Of a stretch of DNA of 64,000 bases, positions 1 to 8,543 are shown piece after piece. The notes under the pieces were generated by a model. That model saw only the letters and a list, made by a program, of their open reading frames with translations, did not search any database and was not told the origin of the DNA. Made by a program: the position numbers and the translations under genes. Origin of the DNA: Cubamyces lactineus (taxonomy: Eukaryota; Basidiomycota; Agaricomycetes; Polyporales; Polyporaceae); NCBI GenBank assembly GCA_022376465.1, contig JACDTU010000027.1:248001-312000 (forward strand). The letters are read 5' to 3'. Each line of letters begins with the position of its first letter. Within the stretch, counting starts at the first letter, position 1.

Positions 1-2849
1 CTGTTGTTCCCCACATCCCATGGAAGCATAAAAATATTCCCATACCTCCCGGAGTCAAAGATAAAGTCATTGACTTACTCCGAGAGAAGATTGCAGCAGG
101 TGTCTACGAGCCAAGTCAGTCATCATACTGATCAAGATGGTTTACAGTTGTTAAGAAGAATGGCGAACCACGGATTGTTCATGACCTTCAAGATTTAAAT
201 CGAGTATCTATCCGGGATACTGGGAGTCCGCCTATTATGGAAGACTTCATCGAGCCATTTGTAGGATATCAATGCTATACAGTGTTCGATCTGTATTCAG
301 GCTATGATGCGCGTCGTCTACACCCTCAGAGCCGGGATTTGACTGCGTTCTACACTCCATTGGGTTTGTTAAGAAATACAACAATGCCTCAAGGATTCAC
401 AAATTCACCAGCGGAATTCCAAAATAGCATTTCATTTATTCTTCAGGATGAGATACCTCGTACAGCCAATGGATTTATTGATGATCTACCAATAAAAGGT
501 CCGAAGACGCAATATCTTGACCAAAATGGAGAGCCAGAGGTACTTAAAGAAAACACAGGAATACGTCGATTCATATGGGAACATGCTGTGGATGTACACC
601 GCATTCTACACCGTTTGGGACATGCGGGTGCAACAGTGTCAGGAAAGAAATTGCAATTGTGTAGGCCCGAAGTGATCATATTAGGACAAAAATGTAGTAA
701 AAATGGTCGGGTGCCCGAGGAAGCCAAAATTGAAAAAGTCTTAAAGTGGCCAATACCAAGGACCGTGAAAGATGTTCGTGGATTCCTAGGATTATGTGGT
801 ACAATGCGCATCTGGATCAGGAATTATTCAGCAATAGCTCGACCCTTGACAGAGCTAGTGCGCAAGGATGCAGAATTGATTTGGGATGATAGAAGAGACG
901 AAGCCTTTGCGCGACTAAAGAAGTTGATTACAACTGCCCCGGCCTTAATAGCAATTGACTATTCATCGGATAGACCTGTATATATGTCAGTAGACTCAAG
1001 CCAGACAGCTGTCGGATTTATATTATCACAAGATGATGAACAAGGCCGGCGACATCCAGCACGGTATGGCTCACTTCCATTCAATGAAAGAGAAGCGAGA
1101 TATAGTCAACCTAAACTAGAACTATACGGATGTTTCCGAGCATTGCGACATTGGAGATTATACTTGTATGGAGTTAAAAAACTGGTTCTTGAGGTGGATG
1201 CCAAATATATTAAAGACATGCTCAATAATCCAGATCTACAACCAAATGCAACTATTAACAGATGGATTCAAGGAATTCTACTTTTTGATTTTGAGCTACG
1301 ACATGTACCCGCTGAAAAGCATAAAGGTCCAGATGCATTATCGCGAAGACGACCAACAGAGGAGGAAATAAAAGAAACAAATGAAATGGAGGAATGGCTT
1401 GAGGAGATCTCCCTGTATTTGCAAGAAGTAACAATGACCATATATCCAGCTGAAAAGCATGTATATTCCTTACCCTCTTTCACTTCCAAGGAAGATCGTT
1501 TGTCAAGAACACTTGGAGAGATTCGATGGTTTCTTCTTACGCTCAAGACGCCTGAATTCCAATCGACTCAGGAGAAGCGACGCTTCCTCCAAAAGGCGGC
1601 ACACTATTTTGTGAATGGTTCAGAAATGTATAGGAAAAGAAAACATGGTGTTCCAGTACTGGTAATACTAGGCCACGAGCGGAGATTGCGAGTTATGGAG
1701 CAGGCACATGAAGAACTTGGACATCGTGGCAGTTATGGAGTTTTCAATCATCTTAGGGATCGATTCTATTGGCCGCACATGTACCAGGATATACGACATC
1801 ACATCAGCACTTGTCATCAATGTCAGTTATGGAGTACAGTGAAAGTCGAGATACCCCCAACGATTCGCACACCTGTGTCAATTTTTACCCAAGTATACAT
1901 AGATGTGATGTTCATGCCAGACGCACATGGATACAAATATTTGGTTGCAGCCCGAGATGACCTAACACATGTAGCGGAAGGACGCGCATTGCGTAGAATT
2001 ACTTCCAAAGCACTATCAAAATTTATATGGGAAGAAATCATTTGCCGATATGGACACATAGCAGAAATCATTACAGACAATGGGTCAGAATTTAAAGGAG
2101 CTGTCGAGAATTTACTTCGCCGTTATGGCATTCCACAAATAAAAATATCGCCATACAACAAACACAGCACAGGCATAGTCGAACAAGGTCATTTTACAAT
2201 ACGAGAAGGCATTTTGAAGAGTTGTCATGGGAAGATAAAGGATTGGCCGAAGAAAGTTAAGCTGGCATTCTTTGCAGACAAAGTTACTACGCGGCGATCA
2301 ACAGGATTTAGTCCGTTTTATCTGTTATATGGAACCCACCCAATCTTGCCATTTGATCTAACCGAAGCGACATTTATGATCAGCGCTTACCGAGCCGGGA
2401 TTGATACATCCGAGCTATTAGCGCTGCGAATTCGTCAGCTGGAGAAACATCCCAAAGATATCCAAAGGGCTAGTGATGCCATCAAAAGGTCAAGGCTTAT
2501 ATCAAAGGCCCAATTTGAGAAGCGCTTTAGCCATAGACTGCGGCAAATTCCCTTATCACCCGGGTCACTTGTGCTGATACGGAACTCGGCCCGAGATGCG
2601 GGATTAACCAACAAATATACTCCACGATATGCCGGACCATATGTCATTGATCGGATCACAAAGGGTGGAGCGTACGTGCTGCGTGAACTTGATGGAACAT
2701 TCCTTAGACAAGGATTTGCGGCATTTAGGCTTCTACCGTACAAACCCCGAATTCCCCGAGATCTGAATCGGAAAAGTCACGATCGGGATGAGATGTCATC
2801 AGAGGGAGAATCAGAAACTTCTTTAGACGACCGCAGTAGTGATGATTAA
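1..2849 (+). pseudogene. pol: Ty3/Gypsy pol, 3' part (element T1): RT-RNase H-integrase
   Basis: Polyprotein for reverse transcription and integration of an LTR retrotransposon; protease and gag lie left of the window. The frame is open from base 3 and crosses one in-frame TGA at 129-131, where RT families of this kind have Arg before the W-F-x-V-K-K motif, so CGA to TGA is likely. The longest uninterrupted stretch is 237-2849 (870 codons). RT carries an FIDD active site (in GFIDDLP) instead of YMDD. RNase H follows, then an HHCC integrase zinc finger near 1710-1830 and D-D-E residues in the VYIDVMF, ITDNGSEF and GIVEQG contexts. The C-terminus is Ser/Asp-rich and has no chromodomain, unlike families A, B and C here, so T1 is a separate Ty3/Gypsy lineage. 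Nearly intact; one nonsense change visible. Confidence 0.9.
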
Positions 2850-2950
2850 TGCTCAAGAAGGGAAGTACTCGACACAACTTTGCCTTTCTTCTCCTTCCCC
2901 CCTCATCACTCCCCGCACACTGACCACCTACGTCTTCTGTCGACTACACC

Positions 2951-3769
2951 ATGTACACATTCACCTTCGCCGCTTCTATTACACCGCTTCAAGTCATCGC
3001 CCTTGGACCGGACTCAGACCAATCAACTCATATCCGGAGGCGCGAGTTGAGGAAGGAAGAGTTGGCGGCCATTGGCATTGGGCGGGATGAAAACGTTCGT
3101 TATCTGTTCACTTTGTCTCGGTACACTCTCCTCCCCGAGCGACGGCACCCGGTCATCCCCAACACGGTCGCGTACTATAATAGTCCGACCTACAGGGATG
3201 ACAACATCCCAGGGTTGATCGCTCTCTTTGAGCCAGTCGACATCGTCATGGACGAACTGTACGGCGCCATGTTCCTCATCCCGGGGTGGAACATCCCCAT
3301 CAACTTTCTTGTCGCCGATACTCGACCATATCCTCTCTTTGCGGTGGACTATCTGGTTCCAGTGCGGCAAGTGGAAGTCCCGTTTTTCATGCGGATTGCG
3401 CGGTCTCTACCTTTTGCGGGTATGAGACGCTACTTTCTGGCCGCGTATCAGTGAGTTCTCCTTCTCTCAACGAGGACGTTGATTCTAAAGTGTGGGGTGG
3501 ATGTCCGACATCATAGGAATCGGGCAGAGGAAGACCTTACGATCCTCCTGTCAACGCCGCTTAGTCTCCGGTACTGGGCGGAGATAGATATGCACGCGGC
3601 CGTGATGGTGGACGTTGGGACGCAGACGGATCCGGTCGACTTGGAGGATGCCGATGAAGGATCCATGGTGGAGACTGAGATGGACAACATCGAGCAAGGC
3701 GACAGCATTCAAGACCTATTGGAATTGTTGGAACCAGGAACAACTCACGGCGCTCTTGTCATGCAGTAG
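2951..3769 (+). CDS. Spliced env-position ORF of element T1, unknown function
   Basis: Two open segments lie after pol: 2951-3454 and a second frame ending at 3769. They fit one 250-residue protein if a 66-nt intron at 3451-3516 is removed. The donor is GTGAGT right after the TAT-CA codons, the acceptor is TCATAG, and a CTCAAC sequence could serve as branch point. The splice keeps frame, while the unspliced frame stops at TGA 3452-3454. The first half is hydrophobic-patchy and globular; the second half is acidic and ends in a Leu/Glu-rich tail. No known domain recognised. It sits where env or accessory ORFs sit, 101 nt after the pol stop. It could be a retained host gene, but its position just before the LTR favours an element-encoded protein. 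Confidence 0.55.
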
Positions 3770-3777
3770 GAAGTTAA

Positions 3778-4320
3778 TGTAAAATCTCTTTTAAAGAACC
3801 AATTGGTGGAACAACGAAACACGTGTTGGCTAATTGTGCGAAGGCGTTATTGTTCTGATTCCCTTTTGTTAGTCACTTTGGTCAAAGAGTTTATTGTTCG
3901 CTAGTTCTATTGTGTGACTTGTTATTGTTCATGTCTTTTTGTTTCCCTTTTATGTCCAACCAAAGACATTCATTGTTGTTAGGGATTCTATTGTTCCAAC
4001 ATTTTCCCACGATACATATATATAAGTAGTGGTAGTCCCATAGAATGAAAGAAGCTTTTTCCCACCTGAGCTTTAGCCTCTCATAAGTGCAGAGGTAGTG
4101 AAGTCCTGTGAGAACTTGTCGACGTCGTCAATTCAGCCTTAGTCGTTGTCATCAGACCTATACCGAGGTCTTCGTAAACTACCTGAGGACAATCTAAGTC
4201 CTATCCAAGTCACTTTTGTTCTACAAACGAACTCGTGGAGTGTTCTCGATCTAACGTCTGATCCAGTCACTTCAGTCGGAGGTTGGTTTTATTTGATCAA
4301 CTTTCGTGCACGTCAATACA
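3778..4320 (+). repeat. Putative 3' LTR of element T1
   Basis: AT-rich non-coding stretch beginning TGTA 9 nt after the ORF stop and ending TACA, giving a 4-bp terminal inverted repeat. It holds a TATA-like ATATATATAAG near 4014-4024. The 5' LTR is outside the window, so neither the boundaries nor a target-site duplication can be checked. Repeat R1 begins directly at 4321, which supports this right edge. Confidence 0.5.
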
Positions 4321-4933
4321 TGCAAATGCGAACAGCTCCATAAGTGCACAAAGGGTCCTGCCAAGGCACGGAGTGCCGCGCAAAGTTGCAACTGATAAAG
4401 GTATAGTCGGCATAAAGAAAGGAGAGGGAAGATGTAGTCACATTAGCTTCCTGCATCTGGACTGGTGACATGCGTATCACCATGTGAGTGCACCAAGTGC
4501 ACTGCGAGGCTAGCAACTGTGCCACTCTCTAGCACATTCCTGTCAGCTTGAGGATGGCTCGCAAATGATGTGGCGCCATCTTTGCAGACTTTCGCTGGCT
4601 TGCTATAGCCTATCAAGGAAGGTTGGCCGCTCACAAGTGACGCAGTGTCTTCACAGGAGAGGTGGTGTCTTTGCAGGAGAGGAGTAGTGTCTTTGCGGGA
4701 GGAGTAGTGTGCTCGCAAGGGAACAGGATGTGTTCGCGTGATGCGCCAGATCAGGATGGAAGGGAGATGCAAAGGGAAAGTCACTGAGGGGAGTTGCAAA
4801 GTCGCATGGGAGGGAGCAGGGGTCTCACCAGACAGTACATTAGAGGGAGAGCCTTTGCGCAAGGGCTGCTAGCACAAGAGGCAGCTGGAGGGCGCAGTTA
4901 GCGGAGGTGCAAGTTTGTTCTTCTGAGCCAAGG
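4321..4933. repeat. Dispersed non-coding repeat R1
   Basis: About 600 bp with high similarity, apart from small indels, to 59880-60505 (R2). Shared landmarks are the GTGCACAAAGGGTCC start, the GCCACTCTCTAGCAC block, repeated TTTGCGGGAG/TTCGCAGGAG units, and the CACAAGAGGCAGCTGGAG end. It has no convincing ORF. Its left edge is cut by the T1 LTR and its right edge by a solo LTR. R2 lies inside the inverted-repeat-bounded segment 58504-61199, so R1 is probably a fragment of the same family. Confidence 0.75.
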
Positions 4934-5464
4934 TGTTACGCTTTTGAGCGTGACTCTTAAACTATCAAGCCTTAAGACGTCAATGAATAGAGAGCTTGTA
5001 TCTATTCGATTACTAGCCCTAGCTTGTCGAAGATAAGTGCGTAGTAATTTGTTCAGTGAAAGCGAGTTTAACGAGCAATCTGAGTTTGTATTTCGCGAAG
5101 AGACTGAAAGCTGAGGGTCGCTCTGTGGCGTCGCCTCTTATATACATGTACAAAGACCCAAGAGAGGAAGGTTCTAGCGTATTCAAGGACTTTCTGGTAT
5201 GTCGTAGTCAGTGCTAGATGAACCTAGTACCACTGTGGCAGTGCTGCTGTGCACTGCGGGCGGCTGCGCAGAAGCGACTGTGCATCCCTATATGGTAAGT
5301 GTAGAGTAAGTGCTAGAAAGTCCTAGCTGAGACGAGAACATTCCTGGACTAAAGAACCATAGCTACAATCCTAGAGTTCGCCATATCCGTATCGTACAGA
5401 GAACTTAGCACAAATCCATGACTAATTGTAAAGTTCGTAAACAGCCTATTGTACATTCGTAACA
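4934..5464 (-). mobile_element. Solo LTR of Ty3/Gypsy family A
   Basis: 531 bp running TGTTAC...GTAACA, read on the minus strand. It matches the LTRs of A2 most closely: same short U3 repeat block, TATA box and U5. No PBS or polypurine tract adjoins either end, so this is a solo LTR. The flanking 5-mers differ (CAAGG on the left, GCTGG on the right) and there is no target-site duplication. Left of it is repeat R1, right of it is Copia integrase. Confidence 0.85.
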
Positions 5465-6778
5465 GCTGGAACCGTACTATCACTGAGAAGGCTCTGTCTA
5501 TGCTTCATCACGCTGGACTTAGTCACAGCTTCTGGCAACTTTGACGAACTTCTGAACCTGGAAAGGCTGGGAGCGACCTGTAAGCGACACAAAGAGAGTC
5601 TTCAGTCTGTGAGCGAACGACTATATTGCATAGTACAAGTACCTGTAAGCGACACAAAGAGAGCTACAAGTACTTGGTAAGTAACTGCATATAAAGGCAT
5701 AGGTAATGAAGGAACTTACTCTTCAGTCTGTGAGCGAACGACTGAAGAGTAGGGGCGAAGAATGTCCTCCTTATATACTGAGAGAGGAGTGCCATGAGTA
5801 AGCGAAGAAAGGAGGCATGTGATCCCTATGTACGATGAGTAAGACCATGGTGCGAGTATCGCGACATATGGTGTCATAGATATAGAACCCTCTGGAAGGA
5901 TCCGTAGCAGTGTAGAACGCAACGGAAAGATGGAGGGAATGAAAGAATGTCCAACTACAGTACGTACACTGAGCAGTCCATAAAAGGAATAAAGTCCATG
6001 CTGTGCGCGTTGTAGGCGCCACAGCCACAAGGTCCACATTCCCGGTCCGGCACAGCCGATAACCTGGAAGTTCAACAAACTTGCTATCGAGGCAGCCGTT
6101 CATATCTACAATTGTCAGCCTATGCGTCGCCTGAAATGGCGATGCCCCATCACTCTGTGGGATGGGACCATCCCTGATGTGTCCTATTTCCGCATTTTTG
6201 GCTGCAAAGCCTATGTTCACATGCAAAAGGACAAGCGCAAAGGGAAACTCGACAAGAAGGCTGTTGAGATGATCTTTGTTGGGTATGAGCAGGGTTCCAA
6301 GGGGTATAAATTTTGGAACACAGCTACCCACTCTATTATTGTATCTCGCGATGTGATCTTTGACGAAGAGTCTTTTCCTGCACATAAGATTCCTGGCAAT
6401 CATCCTGTTACCCCAGACGATAGTCTGTTCTCAGATCAAGAAGTCCCTTCAGACGACGCCTCCAATGCTGAGCCTGAAAACTTCGAGATTGATATCCCTC
6501 TTCTTATTTCTCTCCCAGAGGTCGCGCCTCCTGCACCTCCTGCACCTACAGAGCAACCTGCTCCCCCTCCTCTGCAACAACCTGATCCACCACCTGCTGC
6601 TCCTCCGCCGTGGCCTACCCATCAGCGAAATTGTCATGAGCCAGTGGGAGATCCTAGCATAGCGTGTGATCGCCCTCGTCGCGAGAATGTTCCTAGACCT
6701 CAGCACTACAGGGACAGCGTGTATGGTGATGAGCCACCTGCAAAGGTTGATGCTCATACAGATGCGGAAGGGAACTTG
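5465..6778 (+). pseudogene. Ty1/Copia integrase remnant (first piece)
   Basis: 5465-5541 reads as Copia integrase in frame (around NRTITEKAL and HSFWQL). After a 536-bp solo LTR the same frame resumes at 6083 (AIEAAVHIYN, then QPMRRLKW) and runs on through DVSYFRIFGCKAYVH, KAVEMIFVGYE and ISRDVIFDE, which are hallmarks of the Copia integrase C-terminal region. A Pro-rich linker follows, then the start of the RT region. At 6774-6778 it is cut by element B1; the frame continues at 23322. The element is truncated on the left by the solo LTR at 4934-5464, and protease/gag are absent. Non-functional. Confidence 0.88.
5542..6077 (-). mobile_element. Solo LTR inside Copia integrase, TSD AACTT
   Basis: 536 bp between direct repeats AACTT at 5537-5541 and 6078-6082. 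Removing it plus one repeat rejoins Copia integrase in frame. On the minus strand it begins TGTTGAAC and ends GTTCGTCA and has a TATATAAGGA box near 5786. Two internal motifs are each repeated twice: TGTAAGCGACACAAAGAGAG, and CTTCAGTCTGTGAGCGAACG. No homologous internal element is seen in the window, so its family is unknown here. Confidence 0.82.
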
Positions 6779-7259
6779 TGTCACAAATCAGGACATTTCC
6801 CGGACCTTTCTGGTGCTTATCTACAGGGGATATCCATTATTTTGACATATTTAGTATTTATCTAACACTTATTTAATGGACAAATCCCCTTATCACTCAG
6901 ATATCCATAGTTATCATTATTTTCTTCGCTCTTTTCCCTATTTGGGGGTTATCTCATAAGTTCTAGACAGTTCTATGGCTGGAACCCTGTTCCAGCCAGC
7001 TCTAGGCCTAGGTGGAATGTTCTGGATGATTGCCTAAGCAATGTAGGGTACACTATTGGTCAGATCTTGGCTGGGCAAAGGGCATGCTCAGCACATGACT
7101 GTTACAAATGTACGATAGGCGTCTTACGAACTGTACGATTTGGTATGGTCTCTACTTCCGTCTCTGTACTATACGAATATGGCGGACTCTAGGATTCTAG
7201 CTACGGTTCTTAAAGACAGGAATGGTCTCGTATTATCTAGGACTCTCTAGGACTTTCTA

Positions 7260-7343
7260 TGCACAGTTACTGCTGCACAGTGCACAGTTACTTCCGCGCA
7301 GTGCACAGGCGCTTCTGCACAGTCCACAGCAGCACTGCCACAG
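7260..7343 (+). promoter_or_regulatory. Four 21-bp tandem repeats in the A1 U3 region
   Basis: Units start at 7260, 7281, 7302 and 7323, each of the form TGCACAG-n-GCACAG with substitutions. The block ends about 90 bp upstream of the TATA box, the usual place of an enhancer. A3 has a similar four-unit block with one unit 1 bp shorter. A2 and the solo LTR at 4934 have fewer units. Role as enhancer is inferred. Confidence 0.7.
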
Positions 7344-7431
7344 TGTTACTAGGTTCGACTAGCGCTGACTACTACGCACCAGAAAGTCCATGTACACGCT
7401 AGAACATTCCGTCTACAGGCCTGCATACATG

Positions 7432-7475
7432 TATATAAGAGGCGACGCCATAGAGCGACCCTCAGCTTTCAGTCT
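7432..7475 (+). promoter_or_regulatory. TATA box and predicted transcript start of A1
   Basis: TATATAA at 7432-7438. The sequence GCTTTCAGTCT begins 33 nt after the start of the TATA box, a normal distance for a transcription start. It is the exact reverse complement of the 11 nt starting 2 nt after the LTR (7644-7654), which independently marks it as the RNA 5' end. Confidence 0.75.
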
Positions 7476-7643
7476 CTTCGCGAAATACGACTTTGGTTGC
7501 TCGTTAACTCGCTTTCAACTGCAAATACTACTACGCGCTTATCTTCGACAAGCTAGGGCTAGTAGCTGAATAGATACAAGCTCTCTATTCATTGACGTCT
7601 TAAGGCTTGATAGTTTAAGAGTCACGCTCGAAAGCGTAACATT

Positions 7644-7654
7644 AGACTGAAAGC
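7644..7654 (+). other. Self-primer binding site of A1
   Basis: AGACTGAAAGC, two nt (TT) after the 5' LTR, pairs perfectly with GCTTTCAGTCT at the predicted RNA 5' end (7465-7475). No tRNA 3' end (CCA complement, TGG) is present at this place. This is the arrangement known from Tf1 of fission yeast, where the folded-back mRNA 5' end primes minus-strand synthesis. Confidence 0.78.
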
Positions 7655-7667
7655 TTTAACCCTCCAC

Positions 7668-8543
7668 TTGTTAAAAGTGCAGAGGCCTACGTCGGAAGAC
7701 AACGACTACGAAACGCATCAGAACTCTCTCTTGCTCGTAACGTACAGAGAGACGATAGTCAATACGGAGGGAACTACACAACCCCCATTGCGACAATCAC
7801 CCAGGGTACTAGGCGGAAGGAACAAAACACTGCCGAGCTTACCACCACTCGCGATCCCGGAGAATATAGTTGCTCTCCCAAGATCGCCAGGAGGATCCCC
7901 ATTCCCCTTGATAAGAGGTTTTAGCTCGACAATCCCTTACGTAGAAAGTACCAGTTCGACATCGTCGGGTCGGAGCACTCGAGTATCGGAACAAGAACCC
8001 GCGTTTCAGAGAACAGACGAGTGGAGAGAATATAGGAATTCTCTGGCCATTCAGGCGGAATCAGGAGTAGCAATAGGCGTACCCATTCCAACCCGAGCGA
8101 GTCCAGGAACGGATAGTTCGGATCGATCGACTCCAGAAACTAGTGTTGAAGAAGCATCCTCAACGGCAGGGATATTCTATCGGAGAACACAGCTTCCGGT
8201 GCACGCGATCGATACACTTCGAGTTATAGCAGATAACTTGGAAGTACTAGGACAGGAGGACTTCACGAGGAGATATCACGCGACTCTCGAACGAGCCCAT
8301 CGATACATAACTCAGGTCATCCAGACACTCGAATTTATTCCAAGACAAGCTGTTACACCTCCAACGAGGGTACGGAACTTTGCGGGATATCTTCAGAACC
8401 AGATTGACTACCTGCGAGCAAAGGTCCTCAATCCGGAGAACTACGCAGATATAGACCTCGAAGAAAATCTTAGGAAATTTCGTAGTTGCCTCCGAGCTAG
8501 GGAACTACATCAGGCTTTCCTACGACAAGCACAACGTGTATGA
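7668..8543 (+). CDS. ORF1 of A1: Met-free leader ORF upstream of gag, unknown function
   Basis: Open frame of about 290 codons with no ATG at all; the frame is open from 7614, through U5 and the PBS. 7668 is only the first TTG, and a CTG with A at -3 lies at 7647-7649 inside the PBS. The N-terminal half is Pro/Ser/Thr-rich; the C-terminal half looks helical (around VIADNLEVLG, LERAHRYITQVIQTL, NQIDYLRAK). Its TGA at 8541-8543 overlaps the gag ATG (8540-8542). The frame is conserved in A3 (291 codons, a few substitutions) and recognisable in A2, so it is under protein-level constraint. Translation would need a non-AUG start or a spliced leader. No homologous domain recognised. Confidence 0.7.
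   Translation: MLKVQRPTSEDNDYETHQNSLLLVTYRETIVNTEGTTQPPLRQSPRVLGGRNKTLPSLPPLAIPENIVALPRSPGGSPFPLIRGFSSTIPYVESTSSTSSGRSTRVSEQEPAFQRTDEWREYRNSLAIQAESGVAIGVPIPTRASPGTDSSDRSTPETSVEEASSTAGIFYRRTQLPVHAIDTLRVIADNLEVLGQEDFTRRYHATLERAHRYITQVIQTLEFIPRQAVTPPTRVRNFAGYLQNQIDYLRAKVLNPENYADIDLEENLRKFRSCLRARELHQAFLRQAQRV

Larger units (their letters stand above)
7100..7641 (+). repeat. 5' LTR of A1
   Basis: 542 bp, TGTTAC...GTAACA. Four tandem 21-bp units occupy 7260-7343, the TATA box TATATAA is at 7432-7438, and the predicted transcript start GCTTTCAGTCT is at 7465-7475. From 7465 to the gag start there is no ATG on the sense strand. Confidence 0.95.

Noticed and set aside
7642..7660. tRNA-Phe-like anticodon-loop sequence (AGACTGAAA) after the A1 LTR as a tRNA primer site
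   Set aside because: It is in the sense, not antisense, orientation, and the exact match to the predicted RNA 5' end explains it better.
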